In this document: positions 44,795 to 55,644 of the stretch, piece after piece | Position numbering within the stretch: position 1 is the first letter of the stretch | How the letters are laid out: each line of letters starts with the position of its first letter | Origin: Mactra quadrangularis | Taxonomy: Eukaryota > Mollusca > Bivalvia > Venerida > Mactridae | NCBI GenBank assembly: GCA_025267735.1 | Contig: CM046297.1 | Location: 34,188,011 to 34,252,010 of the forward strand | Length of the DNA: 64,000 nt | Direction: 5' to 3' | Program-made: the position numbers and the translations under genes | The notes under the pieces: model-generated | Told to the model about the DNA's origin: nothing | Database searches by the model: none | The model's input: the letters and a program-made list of their open reading frames with translations, nothing else

Positions 44795-45260
44795 ACAAGA
44801 GCTGTCCGTAAGACAGTGCGCTCGACTTTTCTCAGTTCATCAGTGTATGGGTTTTAATAGTAAGGTGGAAGTAGTGATGATGAATAAGTATTCAAAGTTT
44901 GAGTTGAAAATCTTTAATAGTATTGAAGTTTGTTAAAATTTTAACCTTGATTTTGGATGTGATAGTAATGAAGTAATTAAAATTTGTAAAAACTTTAACC
45001 TTGATTTTGGATGTTTTCTAAGTAAAAAAGGGGCATAACTCCTAGAACAATGGAACCAGGGTTATGGGCCTTGATAGTAAGGTGGAGGTAGTGATGATGA
45101 ATAAGTATTTTAAGTTTGAGCTGAATGTCTTTGATAGTATTGAAGTTATTTAAATTTGTAAAAACTTTAACCTTGATATGCAATGCCAACTCAAACGCTG
45201 ATGCCAACGCTCAGGTGACAGTATAAGCTTTCATTATCTTCGAAAAATCGAGCTAAAAAT
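44795..45260 (+). repeat. Dispersed bivalve-type repeat (ACAAGAGCTGTCC)
   Basis: Begins ACAAGAGCTGTCCGTAAGAC then AGTGCGCTCGACTTTT. It ends near GATGCCAACGCTCAGG and TCGAGCTAAAAAT. A segment starting TAAGGTGGA is duplicated internally at 44861 and 45078. I associate this opening and closing with a family abundant in bivalves. Confidence 0.75.
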
Positions 45261-45262
45261 AG

Positions 45263-45326
45263 ATATTCATATTTATGTAGAGGGTTTGTGAAATTTAGTA
45301 CAAACCCTGTACATAAATATGGATAT
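45263..45326. repeat. Hairpin with 27-bp arms
   Basis: ATATTCATATTTATGTAGAG (45263 onward) pairs with the reversed segment ending 45326. There are two mismatches and a loop of about 10 bp. It sits directly after the ACAAGAGCTGTCC element. Confidence 0.85.
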
Positions 45327-45424
45327 TTGTTTTTGTAGATATTGAATTTGGAAGAACTACAGGATTATCAAACAAATAATGTTTATTTAAATCAGTGCCA
45401 TGGGTAAATGTACTCTTCAATAAA

Positions 45425-45905
45425 ATTCAACAAGAAATGTAATGTGGAAACCACATTAAAGCCCGATTTAAAATCTTTAACGCAAAAATTACAAAGGGAA
45501 ATAATCCATAATAAAGGCATGTAGAGTTGTGATTACTTTCTAATTCTGTTCATCACATGGTATGTTATCATTGTACAGTCAGATCTCGATTCAACGACAT
45601 CGTTCGTTTCCAAGATATGTGTCGTTATAACGCATATGTCAGTGTAATGAATTCTTCCAACCATGTACATGTTGGTATTGGTTCCCGTAAAATATGTCAG
45701 TATAAAGAGAATGTCGTTGTAACGGATGTCGTTGTAACGAGATCTGACTGTATAAAGTTTTATAAATCTGACAATAAATGCCAGAAATATATGCTAAATT
45801 GATAACTTTAACGCAATTGTTAACAACACCGGATGCCCGACCACCCGACTGCCAACCAACCCGTGTTTCACCAAACTATGAGCCTATTTTTTTCGTTGAA
45901 AAATC
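45425..45905 (+). repeat. Dispersed repeat ACAAG, copy 3 (interrupted)
   Basis: Has ACAAGAAATGTAATGTGGAA at its start and TTGTTAACAACACCGG near its end, as copies 1 and 2. It is interrupted between GTTATCATTG and AAGTTTTATA by the 175-bp TA-flanked MITE at 45576-45750. Confidence 0.82.
45576..45750 (+). mobile_element. Pogo/Tc1-type MITE (family T175), copy 1
   Basis: 175 bp, ends CAGTCAGATCTCG and CGAGATCTGACTG, TA on both sides (45574-45575 and 45751-45752). It differs from copy 2 by two bases by my reading. The uninterrupted ACAAG copies show the empty site. TA target and CAGT ends indicate the Tc1/mariner/pogo group. Confidence 0.93.
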
Positions 45906-46213
45906 CGACAACAATAATAATGACAGCCCTGGACTTTAACACAGATTGACAAAATCAAGGTCTGAAGCAGGGCTAGTAAATGGCAGAACTGGCTCATAAA
46001 ATCTGCAAAAACTTATTCCACTAAGGTTAAAGTTTCTACATACTAAAATTTTTATGACAATACACCCCAAGAGTTTTGGTCACTATGGCAACCAAGATTT
46101 AAAAAGAACTCTACTGACCACAGGTGGTGAAAATATAATTACATTGTAGGTAATCTCCATATAAAGAAGGTTTAATTAAAAATAACAAAGTTAGCACGTA
46201 TTATGTACAAATA

Positions 46214-46429
46214 CAGTACCCATCAAAAGTTTGGAGACACTTTTAGATTGTAGGCCTACTGAATAGTATTTATCTAAAATTTGGTAACTGTTTATTTTGA
46301 AATGTTTTGTTGTTTTGCATTATTTTTGGGTCATTATCATAATTTTGACTGAGACTACAAAAAAGCATAAAAGCTATGTTCAAGAATTGTAGTAAATTTC
46401 TTTTGTCTCCCAACTTTTGGTGGGTACGG
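46214..46429 (+). mobile_element. Tc1-type MITE (family T2), copy 1
   Basis: The left end CAGTACCCATCAAAAGTTTG and right end CAACTTTTGGTGGGTAC are inverted. TA precedes the left end. Length about 216 bp. CAGT...CAAAAGTTTGGA ends are typical of Tc1 elements. A longer reverse copy is at 56048. Confidence 0.82.
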
Positions 46430-46439
46430 AATAAATATA

Positions 46440-46614
46440 CAGTCAGATCTCGATTCAACGACATCGTTCGTTTCCAAGATATGTGTCGTTATAACGCATA
46501 TGTCAGTGTAATGAATTCTTCCGACCATGTACATGTTGGTATTGGTTCCCGTAAAATATGTCAGTATAAAGAGAATGTCGTTGTAACGGATGTCGTTGTA
46601 TCGAGATCTGACTG
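46440..46614 (+). mobile_element. Pogo/Tc1-type MITE (family T175), copy 2
   Basis: 175 bp, with TA at 46438-46439 and 46615-46616 and the same ends as copy 1, about 690 bp away in the same orientation. It lies just beyond the Tc1-type MITE and abuts the tail of a SINE. Frames on both strands here are by-products. Confidence 0.93.
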
Positions 46615-46618
46615 TATA

Positions 46619-46775
46619 TTTTGTTGGGTTTAACGCCATAGCAACACATTGTATAGGTCAAATCAGGGCGGTCAGTCAACCTATTCACTGTTCTTGGAAA
46701 GACTAAATCTCTGGATTTAGCTGTTAACAAGTTTCTAGGTGCATACTTCTTACAGTGACTGACCAATCAGTCAAG
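46619..46775 (-). repeat. SINE family A, tail half, minus strand
   Basis: Plus-strand landmarks GGGTTTAACGCCATAGCAAC, GGCGGTCAGTCAACC, CTAAATCTCTGGATTTAGC and CAGTGACTGACC mark the 3' half of family A. The head is missing. Confidence 0.82.
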
Positions 46776-46779
46776 AAAG

Positions 46780-47205
46780 TAATTAATCTAAGTTTTGAGA
46801 ACTAGTTTCACAATTGAACTAAAATAAATAGGGTATAAACTAAATTTATACAATTAAAAAAACTACATGTAATAATAAGTTATTGACTTAAACCCTTTGT
46901 CAGCAAATACAGTTGTTTCCTTGAATTAGAACTTTTCTCCAAATACTTAGTACTGAGGGACATTAAAGCCAACTCAACAGTGATTAATCTAATATGTAAG
47001 TACTTGTTTTGCAGTCAAGCTGAAATAATTTTGTATAAACCAAACAAATTTATAGGAGGACTAATCAAATAACCATACTAAGAGCATTTCATTGGAAATA
47101 AATATTTATTCATTTTTTAGTACATTTAACTAATTATTGCCCCACTGAGACATTATCCAATTTACATACTTCATGATTATGGAAAATTAATTAACAGAGA
47201 ATTTA
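46780..47205. other. AT-rich DNA, nothing recognised
   Basis: No repeat borders or frames with support. Confidence 0.3.
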
Positions 47206-47211
47206 CATAGT

Positions 47212-47280
47212 GGGTTTAGCGCAAAACAGTCATAACCGACTCCTGTTTTATATCGAGTTACGACAGTTTTCCACTAAACC
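47212..47280. repeat. Hairpin, about 26-bp imperfect arms
   Basis: GGGTTTAGCGCAAAACAGTC at the left pairs with GACAGTTTTCCACTAAACC at the right, with a short centre TCCTGTTTTATATC. It may be a tiny fold-back element. Confidence 0.75.
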
Positions 47281-47337
47281 TGTGATATACAAAGTGTCCA
47301 GTATAATTAAACATGTTTCTTAGAAAGAGCAGTCCAC

Positions 47338-47930
47338 TGACAGCGCTCGACTATTCGGGGTATTTGTGTAAACGCAAGCAACAACCAATCAAAACTCATG
47401 CTGGAGTTATGCAACTTGGTATTTGACCTTCATTCCTAACCCCTTTGACATGTGTGAAGTTTCAAGTAAATCCTTTCAATAGTTTCAACCAAATTGCACC
47501 AAAAAACTTAACAAAAGAATCTAAGTATTAGAGGGCCATAATCCAGACAAAATTCATGCTAGAGTTATGCAACTTGGTATTTGATGTCAATAAGTAACCC
47601 TGTAGACATGTGTGAAGTTTCAAGTGAATCCTTCAGCAGTTGCAAAGAAAAAATGTTGCACCTAAAAACTTAACCAAGAAATTTCTAAGTATATAAGGGC
47701 CATAATTCAGTCCAAATTCATCCTAGAGTTATGAAACTTGGTATTTGAACTCCAATGGTAACCCTATAAACACAAATAAAGTTTTAAGTGAATCCCTCCA
47801 TCCCTTGCAAAGATATAAAAGATACAAAAATGTTGCACCTAAAAACTTAACCAAGAAGTGTTACGCCAACGCCGACGCTCAGCTGAGTAGGATAGCCCCA
47901 CTATTCCTCCAATAGTCAAGCTAAAAAGGA
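47338..47930 (+). repeat. Dispersed repeat with three 160-bp internal units
   Basis: Opens GCGCTCGACTATTCGGGG and closes with GCCGACGCTCAGCTGAGTAG and AATAGTCAAGCTAAAAA, so the ends are loosely inverted. Inside, TTATGCAACTTGGTATTTGA recurs at 47407, 47565 and 47729 (158 and 164 bp apart). It resembles bivalve repeats sharing the CGACTATT / AGTCGAGCT borders. Confidence 0.78.
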
Positions 47931-48026
47931 ATATGCCTTCAAAACAGGAACAGTATAAATATGGTAAGCAACAAGACTGTTTGTTCTGCATTATAACAAA
48001 CAGAACCAACAGGAAGCAAATTTTTT

Positions 48027-48325
48027 GGTCGGGTTTAACTCTAGAGCAACATATTGTATAGGTCATATCACATCAGTCAGTCAGCCTACTCACTGTTCCA
48101 GGGAAGTCTCAATTTCCGGATTTGGTTGTTAACCAGAAACTAGGTACATATTTCTATCAGAGACTGACATATGTTCTACATGATTTAAAATCAGTGGTAG
48201 GAGGGAGAATGGCTAAAGAAATTATATAAAGAACAACCATCACGCAAGTATGCCCAACCCAGGAGTTGAACCCTCAACCTCTCAATCTTGATTGACTTGT
48301 GCATTACCGACTGAACCAGGCTTTG
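48027..48325 (-). repeat. tRNA-headed SINE (family A), complete, minus strand
   Basis: Tail GGGTTTAACTCTAGAGCAAC on the left, body AATCAGTGGTAGGAGGGAGA in the middle, and a decayed tRNA-like head at 48255-48325 (ACCGACTGAACCAGGC). Confidence 0.82.
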
Positions 48326-48329
48326 GACT

Positions 48330-50400
48330 AGTAGGTTAGGCAATGACTGTCAACACAAAAAAGACTGGTTTCCACCAACTCATCAAAATTCTATCTTGTC
48401 ATCACCCATCTTCGACACACCCTACAGACATGTTTATATAAATTTCACTGTTTTTCACAGTCACTATAAGAACCTCAAAATTAGAACTTACAAAACTGCC
48501 CAGTCAACAATATTTAATTGCTTTGTCTATCTAAAATTCCCACATTAAACATAAGGAAAGTATTGTTTGCAATAGAAACTACCAATTAAAGCTCTTTGTT
48601 TGAATAAAATACTTCAACTACAATTAACAAATTGGGAAAATCCCAGTTTTAGGTTCACAGCTTGGTTTGGTTTGTTTTTCGCACATTTTCACTAGTTGAG
48701 TCACATGTAGCGGACAGCTCGCCCAACCATTGTTTCTTGGGTGCACAAGAACTACATAAGCTACTATCTTCCTTAATGTTAGTTAGAATCTTTGCATGAC
48801 CACAGGGCCCTAAATAAACAGTTAAAGTCATAGGTAGTGGACAGTCCACCAAACCATAAGTCCAAGACCCACTCTTTGTAAACCAATGCTTTAATTCTAA
48901 AATTTAAGAGCCATGAGTTAGGCAGGGTTTTAACAGACCTGCATAGCTAGAAAAATAGCTAGGAAAAACCTGATCTCAAAGTTCTGAAATAATGGTATTA
49001 ATAGTGCTTTGTCAAGTTCAAGGCTACACTATGATTGACTGACCCCGGTACCATTGAGATATGTTATAACAATGGTCAATTGGCCATCAACTGAGCTCAC
49101 AAGATGGGATTTAAACTATACTTTTTACAGTATTTTAACCCTCTAAGGTAACAACTATATGTAACTAACAGTGACATGTAGCCACCTCCAAAATGGCCAG
49201 AAGGAAGCTAAAAATGAATAAAATTCACAAAATGTGAAAATCACACATAAATTATTTTTTTACATATACACATGAGTGAAAGTTGATGAGTATTGAAAAT
49301 ACTGAAAACCTTTAAAAATACTGAAAGTCAGATTTAATATTAAATCACAAAAAAATAATCTAAAAATTCTAAAATCAGTCTCTATCCTGAAAAATTTTGT
49401 CCATGTTAAAAATAGATAAATATTTGCTGTGGAAGTATGTTGGCGCAAGACAACATGCATTCTAACATAAAAAGTCAAAATTGATGAGTCAGCATAAAAC
49501 TAATTTACATCCTTCTTTATCTACATGTAGTTAGACTAGTTTTGCACCGAGTCTCTGAAAAGCTTTCTAGAAATGAGACATTAAACTTTGTGTGTAGGAT
49601 TCTTCGCAGCTCATGCTCAAATTTGACCGAATGAGTACTGAATATTTATGAAAGATCTTAAATTGACATTATTTTAGCGACAAACAGTAAAATATGTTTC
49701 TGTTTTATGCCTAATTTTTAACAGTTAGAGGTGGACATATGAGGTGGACAGATCACCAAACCAACTTTCCAGTAATACAATGCAGTACTAAACGTCCATC
49801 CCACAACAAAACTTTTATCAGCATTAGGTCAAGCAATAAGTTTCTTTTAAATATTTAAAATCATTTAGCATCCTACCTTGCAATAACAACAAATTAGTGA
49901 CAATAGTCCATAAATTCAGAAAAATAAAACTTTTCTGTTATCTTTATATATTATACGTTTAAGATTCAACTTTACAAACCGAGTTGATAAAAGTGTAATT
50001 AAAATTCAATTAAAATTTAAAACTGTCGGTCTGACTAAATCAAGTATGAAGCCTCCAGCAAAAAATGACAGCGAAACTAACGAGGGGTTATACATTTATT
50101 CTACGTAAACACATAAATGACAGGTTCGGAAAAGGTTTTTTTCTCAAGTTATTTTAGTTGATTTTGAAATTTTTCAACGATTTTGTAATCAAGTAAAATG
50201 CCCTGCGTCCATATACTGAACTTAATTTGAACTGTAATAAATGTTAACTACAATGATTTTGGCAGGTTTGGTGAAAAAAAAAGTTAATTTTACACAGCTA
50301 ATAAAAATTGTACTTAAAAGTTGTGAAATACACAGCAAAATTTACTGCCATTGATCTTAAGGTGATGTCACATGACAATAATGAAAGCATATAAGGAATT
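48330..50400. other. AT-rich DNA, nothing firm
   Basis: GTGGACAGTCCACCAAACCA near 48837 and GAGGTGGACAGATCACCAAA near 49741 are similar, suggesting a decayed dispersed repeat. No coding evidence. Confidence 0.3.
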
Positions 50401-50403
50401 TAT

Positions 50404-50565
50404 ACAGACAGAAGGACAAACATGCAACTGCCATGCAACATACACCTTGACATTAAGGTTCTGCCATACGCCAATAATGAAAAAACTGGGCATTGATACA
50501 GACAGACCGACAAACATGCAACTGCAGTGCAACATTTACCTTGACATTAAAGAGAGTATAGCAAG
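50404..50565. repeat. 94-bp direct duplication
   Basis: ACAGACAG..GGACAAACATGCAACTG and GCAACAT...ACCTTGACATTAA recur 94 bp apart (50404 and 50498). The 95-codon plus frame over it comes from the duplication and is not called. Confidence 0.75.
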
Positions 50566-50746
50566 AAACCATCTTTTCCCTTGGACTGAACATTGTCATT
50601 TTATAAAGGCTGCACCCAGTCCAACCGGAAAAATAGCCAAGAACAAATTTTCTCACTAATTCAGGAAAAAGTGAAGAAGAGTGAGGAACAGTATAAAACC
50701 CAACATTAAGAGTTGACAGAAAAAAAGAAAATCTAAGTGACTTTAC

Positions 50747-50773
50747 CTTAGTGATAGACCCTTCCAAAAGTCT
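50747..50773 (-). CDS. Short exon candidate, minus strand
   Basis: The acceptor AGCTTTTAATTTGTAG and donor GTAAAG (after ACTAAG) frame 27 nt, RLLEGSITK, phase 0. Borders are good, but the size makes chance plausible and no neighbours were linked. Confidence 0.22.
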
Positions 50774-51039
50774 CTACAAATTAAAAGCTGTGATGCCTCG
50801 ATTAAAAATTCTTCTAAAAAATAATTCTTCTAAAAAAATATTATATCCAATATCATTCCTAAGGGAATAAATGTTAAGTACTAAAAATATGTTACTTAAT
50901 TTCCAAAATTTCAGCCGAAACCTTAATTTAACTTAACATTTTTTTCATGAACCTATTCACATTTTATAACCTGACACTAAATTGTTATTAAAGACTATCT
51001 TGAATAACAACAATCTTTAAAATAAGCACTCATCCCTTC

Positions 51040-51715
51040 ACCCAGGGAGTGAAAAATCGCCAAAAATGCCAAAAAAAAACATCAACATTTAATATGTAAT
51101 TCAGGCAAGTAAAAATCAATCTGGGCTAGTTTTTTTTGTAAAGTTACGAGTAAAGTTACCAGTCCGACTGGCGATTTAAATCAAAAAGTTAATTTCAATG
51201 ACTGTAACAATATAGTGTCAGAAATAAGTTTATGAAAATAATGAAAACAGAGTTACCTTTATCTAACAAATATAAATATAAACTAATGTTTACCGATACG
51301 CTCGCACCGGAACGAACAACTCCGCAAAACGTCCAATCATCCAAACTTTCCTACCATACCATGAACAATTGCGCACATATTTAATAATTCATGCTTATAT
51401 AGCCTTACACAGAAATTTAAGTTCAAAGTTTCAAACCTTTCACCTGACACAAACTTTGAACTGTTGTATGCAGTGCTAGCATGGACATATAAGGTAATGT
51501 CCAATACAGAAACCATAGCAATATGCATACATACTATTTTTCCATCATTCCAAGAATTCAAGTCATTTTAGACAAAGATGGGAAAAAGTTGTGAATAATG
51601 TAAAACACCACTAATTATTTAGTTTGCACAAAAAGTTGATAATTAAAAAAAGCACTAAGAGAAAACAACAACAGGGATGAGTGTGAATATCTAACTCAAA
51701 AATTAAAGAGCAGAA
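51040..51715. other. AT-rich DNA, unsupported frame
   Basis: Includes a GGGCTAGTTTTTTTTG fragment near 51120 and a minus-strand 74-codon frame at 51337-51561 without start context, splice or domain support. Confidence 0.3.
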
Positions 51716-51720
51716 AAAAC

Positions 51721-52097
51721 AAACAAGAGCATCGCTAGGCAGAGCATTATATGCCCGAAAGTGTTTTTTATTTTTCAGTTAAGATGAAGCATTTGTAAGA
51801 CATGAGAATATTTCATATGAATATCATATAATGAATAATTGTGGAAAACAAAGTAGAGAAAAAAAATCTGTTTTCAGTTTTAAGGTAACAGTGCCTTGAC
51901 CTTTGACCTTGTGACCTCAAAATCAATAGGGGTCTTCTACCCGATATGGACAATCATCGTATGAAGTTTGAATATTGTGGACCAAATGGAACTTAAGTTA
52001 TGCTCCGGAAACCTAATTGCTAACAGACGTACGGACGGACAGACGGACGCCAGGGGGTATAACATAATATGCCCGAAATTCTTTCGGGCATATAAAA
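51721..52097 (+). repeat. Dispersed bivalve-type repeat with GCCCGAAA ends
   Basis: Opens ACAAGAGCATCGCTAGGCAG and TATATGCCCGAAAG, carries CCTTGACCTTTGACCTTGTG and GACCTCAAAATCAATAGGGG, then a GGACGGACAGACGGACG run. It closes with the hairpin ATATGCCCGAAATTCTTTCG. I associate the ACCTCAAAATCAATAGGGGT phrase with a family abundant in bivalve genomes. Confidence 0.8.
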
Positions 52098-52099
52098 AA

Positions 52100-53105
52100 C
52101 ATTCACAAGAAGGTGTACCTTATTAATTACCTGAGGACATTTCTTGTTAAACATATAAAACAGGTACAGATCTCAGTGCAGAAAGTGCAGAGTTAATTTA
52201 GTGGTGTTAGACCATTCCAATTGTTTGCTTGAACTGAGCATAATTTGTGGATCTTTTTGAAACTTGGTTCATACAGACTTCTCAAACATATATTAAGGGC
52301 ATTTTTAAGGCTATTTCAGGGCCCTTTTTACTAAATGTAGGGCTTAATTTTCTAAGGCTCTATTTGGATGCCTTGGATTTATTGGATAAAGCAGAGTCAG
52401 TGTTGGTCCCAAGTCAATTTGCCCCTGAGTCAATTAGACAAAAATAATGAATTATATGTTATGAAAGATATTCATTTTTCGCACTGAATTGTCTAGGGTA
52501 AATAATTAAAGATTTTGATAATTAATCAACCAAATAGTTTCCAAATTAAATTCAAGGCCTTCAGAATAGTAAATTAGGGCCAGACAGTGTAAATTTAGGG
52601 AGCTTTTCAGGGCCAGCCAACCAATTTAGGGCCTTTTCCAAGACTTTACAAACCCTGTGGAAGATCTTCATGTGATACCACCATTACTGTGAAGCATGGC
52701 AGACTAACAGACACATCCTGGGAAAAATTATAAGTTCATCATTCACTAGCAATAATAAAACAACATAAGTTGAAAAAATAAAAGTTTCAGAATTTGTTTA
52801 CACTTAGAAAAAAAATCTCACAGCACAGCAAATGAAATCAGCCTATTATACATGTATAAACCTTTTAAGAGTTCAGTTAACCAAATATGTTAAGCAAATG
52901 CTTACAATGCTGTACAATGACCAACACACACTTAAAAGATTATGCCACATAACTGACCAAACACAAATTTTTACTGCTATAGTATAAATATTAGGCTAGA
53001 CTAATCTTTATGGTCATTACATGAGAATTGTTTATGGTCCTATTAACACATCATGTAGAGGGACATAAAACCAACACAAGTCATCTCCTTTGTATTGATA
53101 TTTAT
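52100..53105. other. Decayed repeat with TAGGGC phrases
   Basis: TTCAGGGCCCTTTTTACTAA, TAGGGCTTAATTTTCTAAGG, TTTCAGGGCCAGCC and TTTAGGGCCTTTTCCAAG recur within 52310-52660, suggesting an old inverted element. The plus frame at 52247-52447 is part of it and is not called. Confidence 0.35.
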
Positions 53106-53107
53106 TT

Positions 53108-53158
53108 ATTTTGCTGGGTTTAATGCCGTAGCAAGGCACTGAATAGGTCATGATAAAA
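53108..53158 (-). repeat. SINE family A tail fragment
   Basis: TGCTGGGTTTAATGCCGTAG and GGTCATGATA match the family-A tail on the minus strand. The rest is missing. Confidence 0.6.
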
Positions 53159-53289
53159 GTATAATATTTTCAAATTCTAACCATTTAAAATCCTTTATTA
53201 ACGAGTACTTACAGTTTCGTGCAATAATAGCCAAGGCAATCCGAATTCAAATTGGGTCACGCAATTTGTAAGAATTGATTTTGAACGAA

Positions 53290-53320
53290 TATAAAAGCCA
53301 GTATCCGGACCATTCGGTGT
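53290..53320 (+). promoter_or_regulatory. Candidate TATA-type promoter
   Basis: TATAAAAG at 53290-53297 is followed about 25 bp on by CCATTCGG, an initiator-like site. A GC-richer leader and an ATG in strong context follow 131 bp after the TATA box. No transcript evidence is possible from sequence alone. Confidence 0.35.
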
Positions 53321-53453
53321 ATACTATTGACTGTCGGCAGTAAGAACGGCTACTCTGGAGAGAAAAAAATTTTGTTTAAGCGAAGCGACACTTTATTTAC
53401 TGGCACGAATTCAGTTCAAAATGGCGGCGAACGACGACAACCCTGGATAGCAG
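53318..53453 (+). other. Candidate first exon with a short leading frame
   Basis: Downstream of the TATA-like box, AAAATGGCGGCG at 53421 opens MAANDDNPG and stops at 53448-53450, three bases before donor GTAAAG (53454). If real, this is either a 5' untranslated exon with a small upstream frame or an exon whose frame was broken by a base change. The GC-rich GGCGGCGAACGACGAC patch stands out from the surroundings. Confidence 0.35.
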
Positions 53454-53613
53454 GTAAAGTAATAAGTGTTTTCGTATGCGAAAAAACTGATTATTATCTT
53501 TTGCTTTATGGAAAGAATAAAAGTAAACATTTATCTATTGATTGGTGCTAATTTGACCCACATTAATTTACTTTTAGAAAAAAATATTTTGCTATGCGTT
53601 TTTGAAGCAATCC

Positions 53614-53672
53614 GTTAAGACCCTACATAACAGAAGAACATCCGTATGATAAAATAGTTATGTAGGGTCTTA
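53614..53672. repeat. Perfect 16-bp inverted repeat hairpin
   Basis: TAAGACCCTACATAAC at the left is matched exactly by GTTATGTAGGGTCTTA at the right, across 25 bp. The palindrome could be the whole of a tiny fold-back element or the ends of one. Confidence 0.85.
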
Positions 53673-54184
53673 TATTTAAGACTCCTGGTTATCCCTGACA
53701 CACAAAAATTGGCAACTTATTCCTGCAACTGAAGATTTGGTCAGTGCACTTACCCACAAATATAATTTTTTATGGTACAGGGACATTGGATTTCATTTCA
53801 ACATTAATTTGGAAACAAAATTAGTCTAGATGATATAGAAATAGCCCAAACTAGAGTGGACAATAACCACATGATTAGTTTATGATATACTTCTCAGATA
53901 AGAATATTTTGTAATATAACTACAGGCCAGTATAGTAATATGTATGAAATTCAGTATTATATACATCCAACAGTTTATCCAAGCATTCAACTCTGTAGGC
54001 CATGAATAAATGAACAGAGGTCCAGTGTGGGTTAAATATTAACCAGTATTGATATAGCATTAAGATCTGCAGTAAAGTACTGCAATAAACACCGCCTTGC
54101 TTCTTGCAAAATAATGAGATTCTGATTGATTTTAAACCCAAAATGCCTTATTTGAGAATGAAAGGTATAATGTGCCCTCTTAAA

Positions 54185-54216
54185 GTTACGCTTCCGGCAT
54201 ATCGTGACAGCCCTAT
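54185..54216 (+). repeat. Solo right end of hAT-type family H2
   Basis: TTACGCTTCCGGCATATCGT then GACAGCCCTA matches the right end of family H2. No left end lies nearby. Confidence 0.6.
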
Positions 54217-54296
54217 TTTTTGCTACTACAAGCATTGGACCTAAACAAGTGCTTGTTCACCTTCTGAAGATCATGTAACAATATACTAGGGGTGTA

Positions 54297-54710
54297 ACAA
54301 TACGGTAAAAACCGTATTGCAATATATTGCAATACATATTGTTCTTTGCGCATACATGCATAGTATAAATTAATGCACGAGCATCGTCTTAATTTTATCA
54401 ACATTGTACATAGATCTAGATATTTGTACTTTCAAATGATCTATGCGTATTACGCAAATGTTTGAATAAGTTAGAAAATAGGTTTTGAATGGACTTTCAA
54501 AGATAATTATTCTCTCACTTTACGAAAAATATTTCAAGTTTCCGAACACATTTTAACATTAATTCAAACCTTTAAATTTCAGACTCTGATAAAAACAATC
54601 AGTATGGGCCATAACTAGAAAAACTGAATCAGAGAAAAACGAACCGGTTAAAAACGACAGAAGTCGTATTGCAATATTAACCAGTATATTGGTTAACCGT
54701 TACACCCCTA
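54297..54710 (-). mobile_element. hAT-type MITE (family H1), copy 2 (inverted)
   Basis: A 414-bp element has ends TAGGGGTGTAAC and GTTACACCCCTA. Flanks CAATATAC (54289-54296) and CTATATAC (54711-54718) match at seven of eight bases, an aged 8-bp duplication. The interior is the reverse complement of 2421-2829. Confidence 0.9.
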
Positions 54711-55059
54711 CTATATACCCTTTAAGAGCTAAACCAAAAATTCAGCCTGTTAATTCATTGTCCTCAGAAAAACAATAATGTCACTTTCTCCAAGATAGAT
54801 TGGTTTACATTTACACATATTAGAACTCAGCAATGATTGATAATCTTACAGGATGAAATTTGATTCCATGACAACAGCAGATATATTCAAGACAATGGCA
54901 AAAGTTCTTCAAGACAACCGCAGAAATTCTTCAAGACAATAACCATGCTTGCTTTCTTCAGTAATTTCTAATACAGACAAGTTACCGAAATTATGCAATT
55001 TTTGCAGAATTTTAAGTCCCTATTGGTTAAAAGGGAAGAAAAAGGTCCATATATTAGGA

Positions 55060-55113
55060 CAGTTCTGCTATTAAGACCATCGTCTTGATGATCTTAATAG
55101 TGGAACTCTACTG
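55060..55113. repeat. Pogo-type remnant, two ends joined
   Basis: CAGTTCTGCTATTAAGACC and GATCTTAATAGTGGAACTC lie back to back with only a short centre. TA follows the right end. A deletion derivative of the family at 57930. Confidence 0.7.
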
Positions 55114-55204
55114 TACCAACAGGTTTTAGACATAAACCATTCTCTCCAATGCAAATGATTTTGCTTTAATTAGTTTGATTATTTATTTTAATCATTTATC
55201 AAAA

Positions 55205-55640
55205 TACTTGCCAATCGACAAAAACTGACATAAGCCAATAAAAAAACCCTTTTAATGCTGGCCAATCGAACAACATAACTAACTTATGCTGACCAATCAA
55301 ACAACAGAACTAATTTATGCAGACCAATCAAACAACAGTACTAATTTATGCTGGCCAATAAAACAACATAACTAACTTATGCTGACCAATCAAACAAAAG
55401 AACTAATTTATGCTGACCAATCAAAAAAGAGAACTAATTTATGCTGACCAATCAAACAACAGAACCAGTTTATGCTGACCAATCAAACAACAGAACTAAT
55501 TTATGCTGGCCAATAAAACAACATAACTAACTTATGCTGACCAATCAAACAAAAGAACTAATTTATGCAGACCAATCAAACAACAGCACATTTTATGCTG
55601 GCTAATCAAAAGACAGAACAAACTTACGCTGGATTTCAAT
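55205..55640. repeat. 31-bp minisatellite carrying CCAATCA in each unit
   Basis: About thirteen units of TTTATGCTGACCAATCAAAC plus 11 bp, at 31-bp steps. A five-unit block beginning CTGGCCAATAAAAC recurs 155 bp later (55351 and 55506), so blocks have been copied. Confidence 0.93.
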
Positions 55641-55644
55641 TTAC

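Noticed and set aside
46355..46639. Open frames on both strands over 46.4-46.6 kb, also 45557-45802
   Set aside because: They fall over the 175-bp MITE copies, which are near-palindromic and non-coding.
50372..50659. 95-codon plus frame
   Set aside because: It spans a 94-bp direct duplication and has no domain or splice support.
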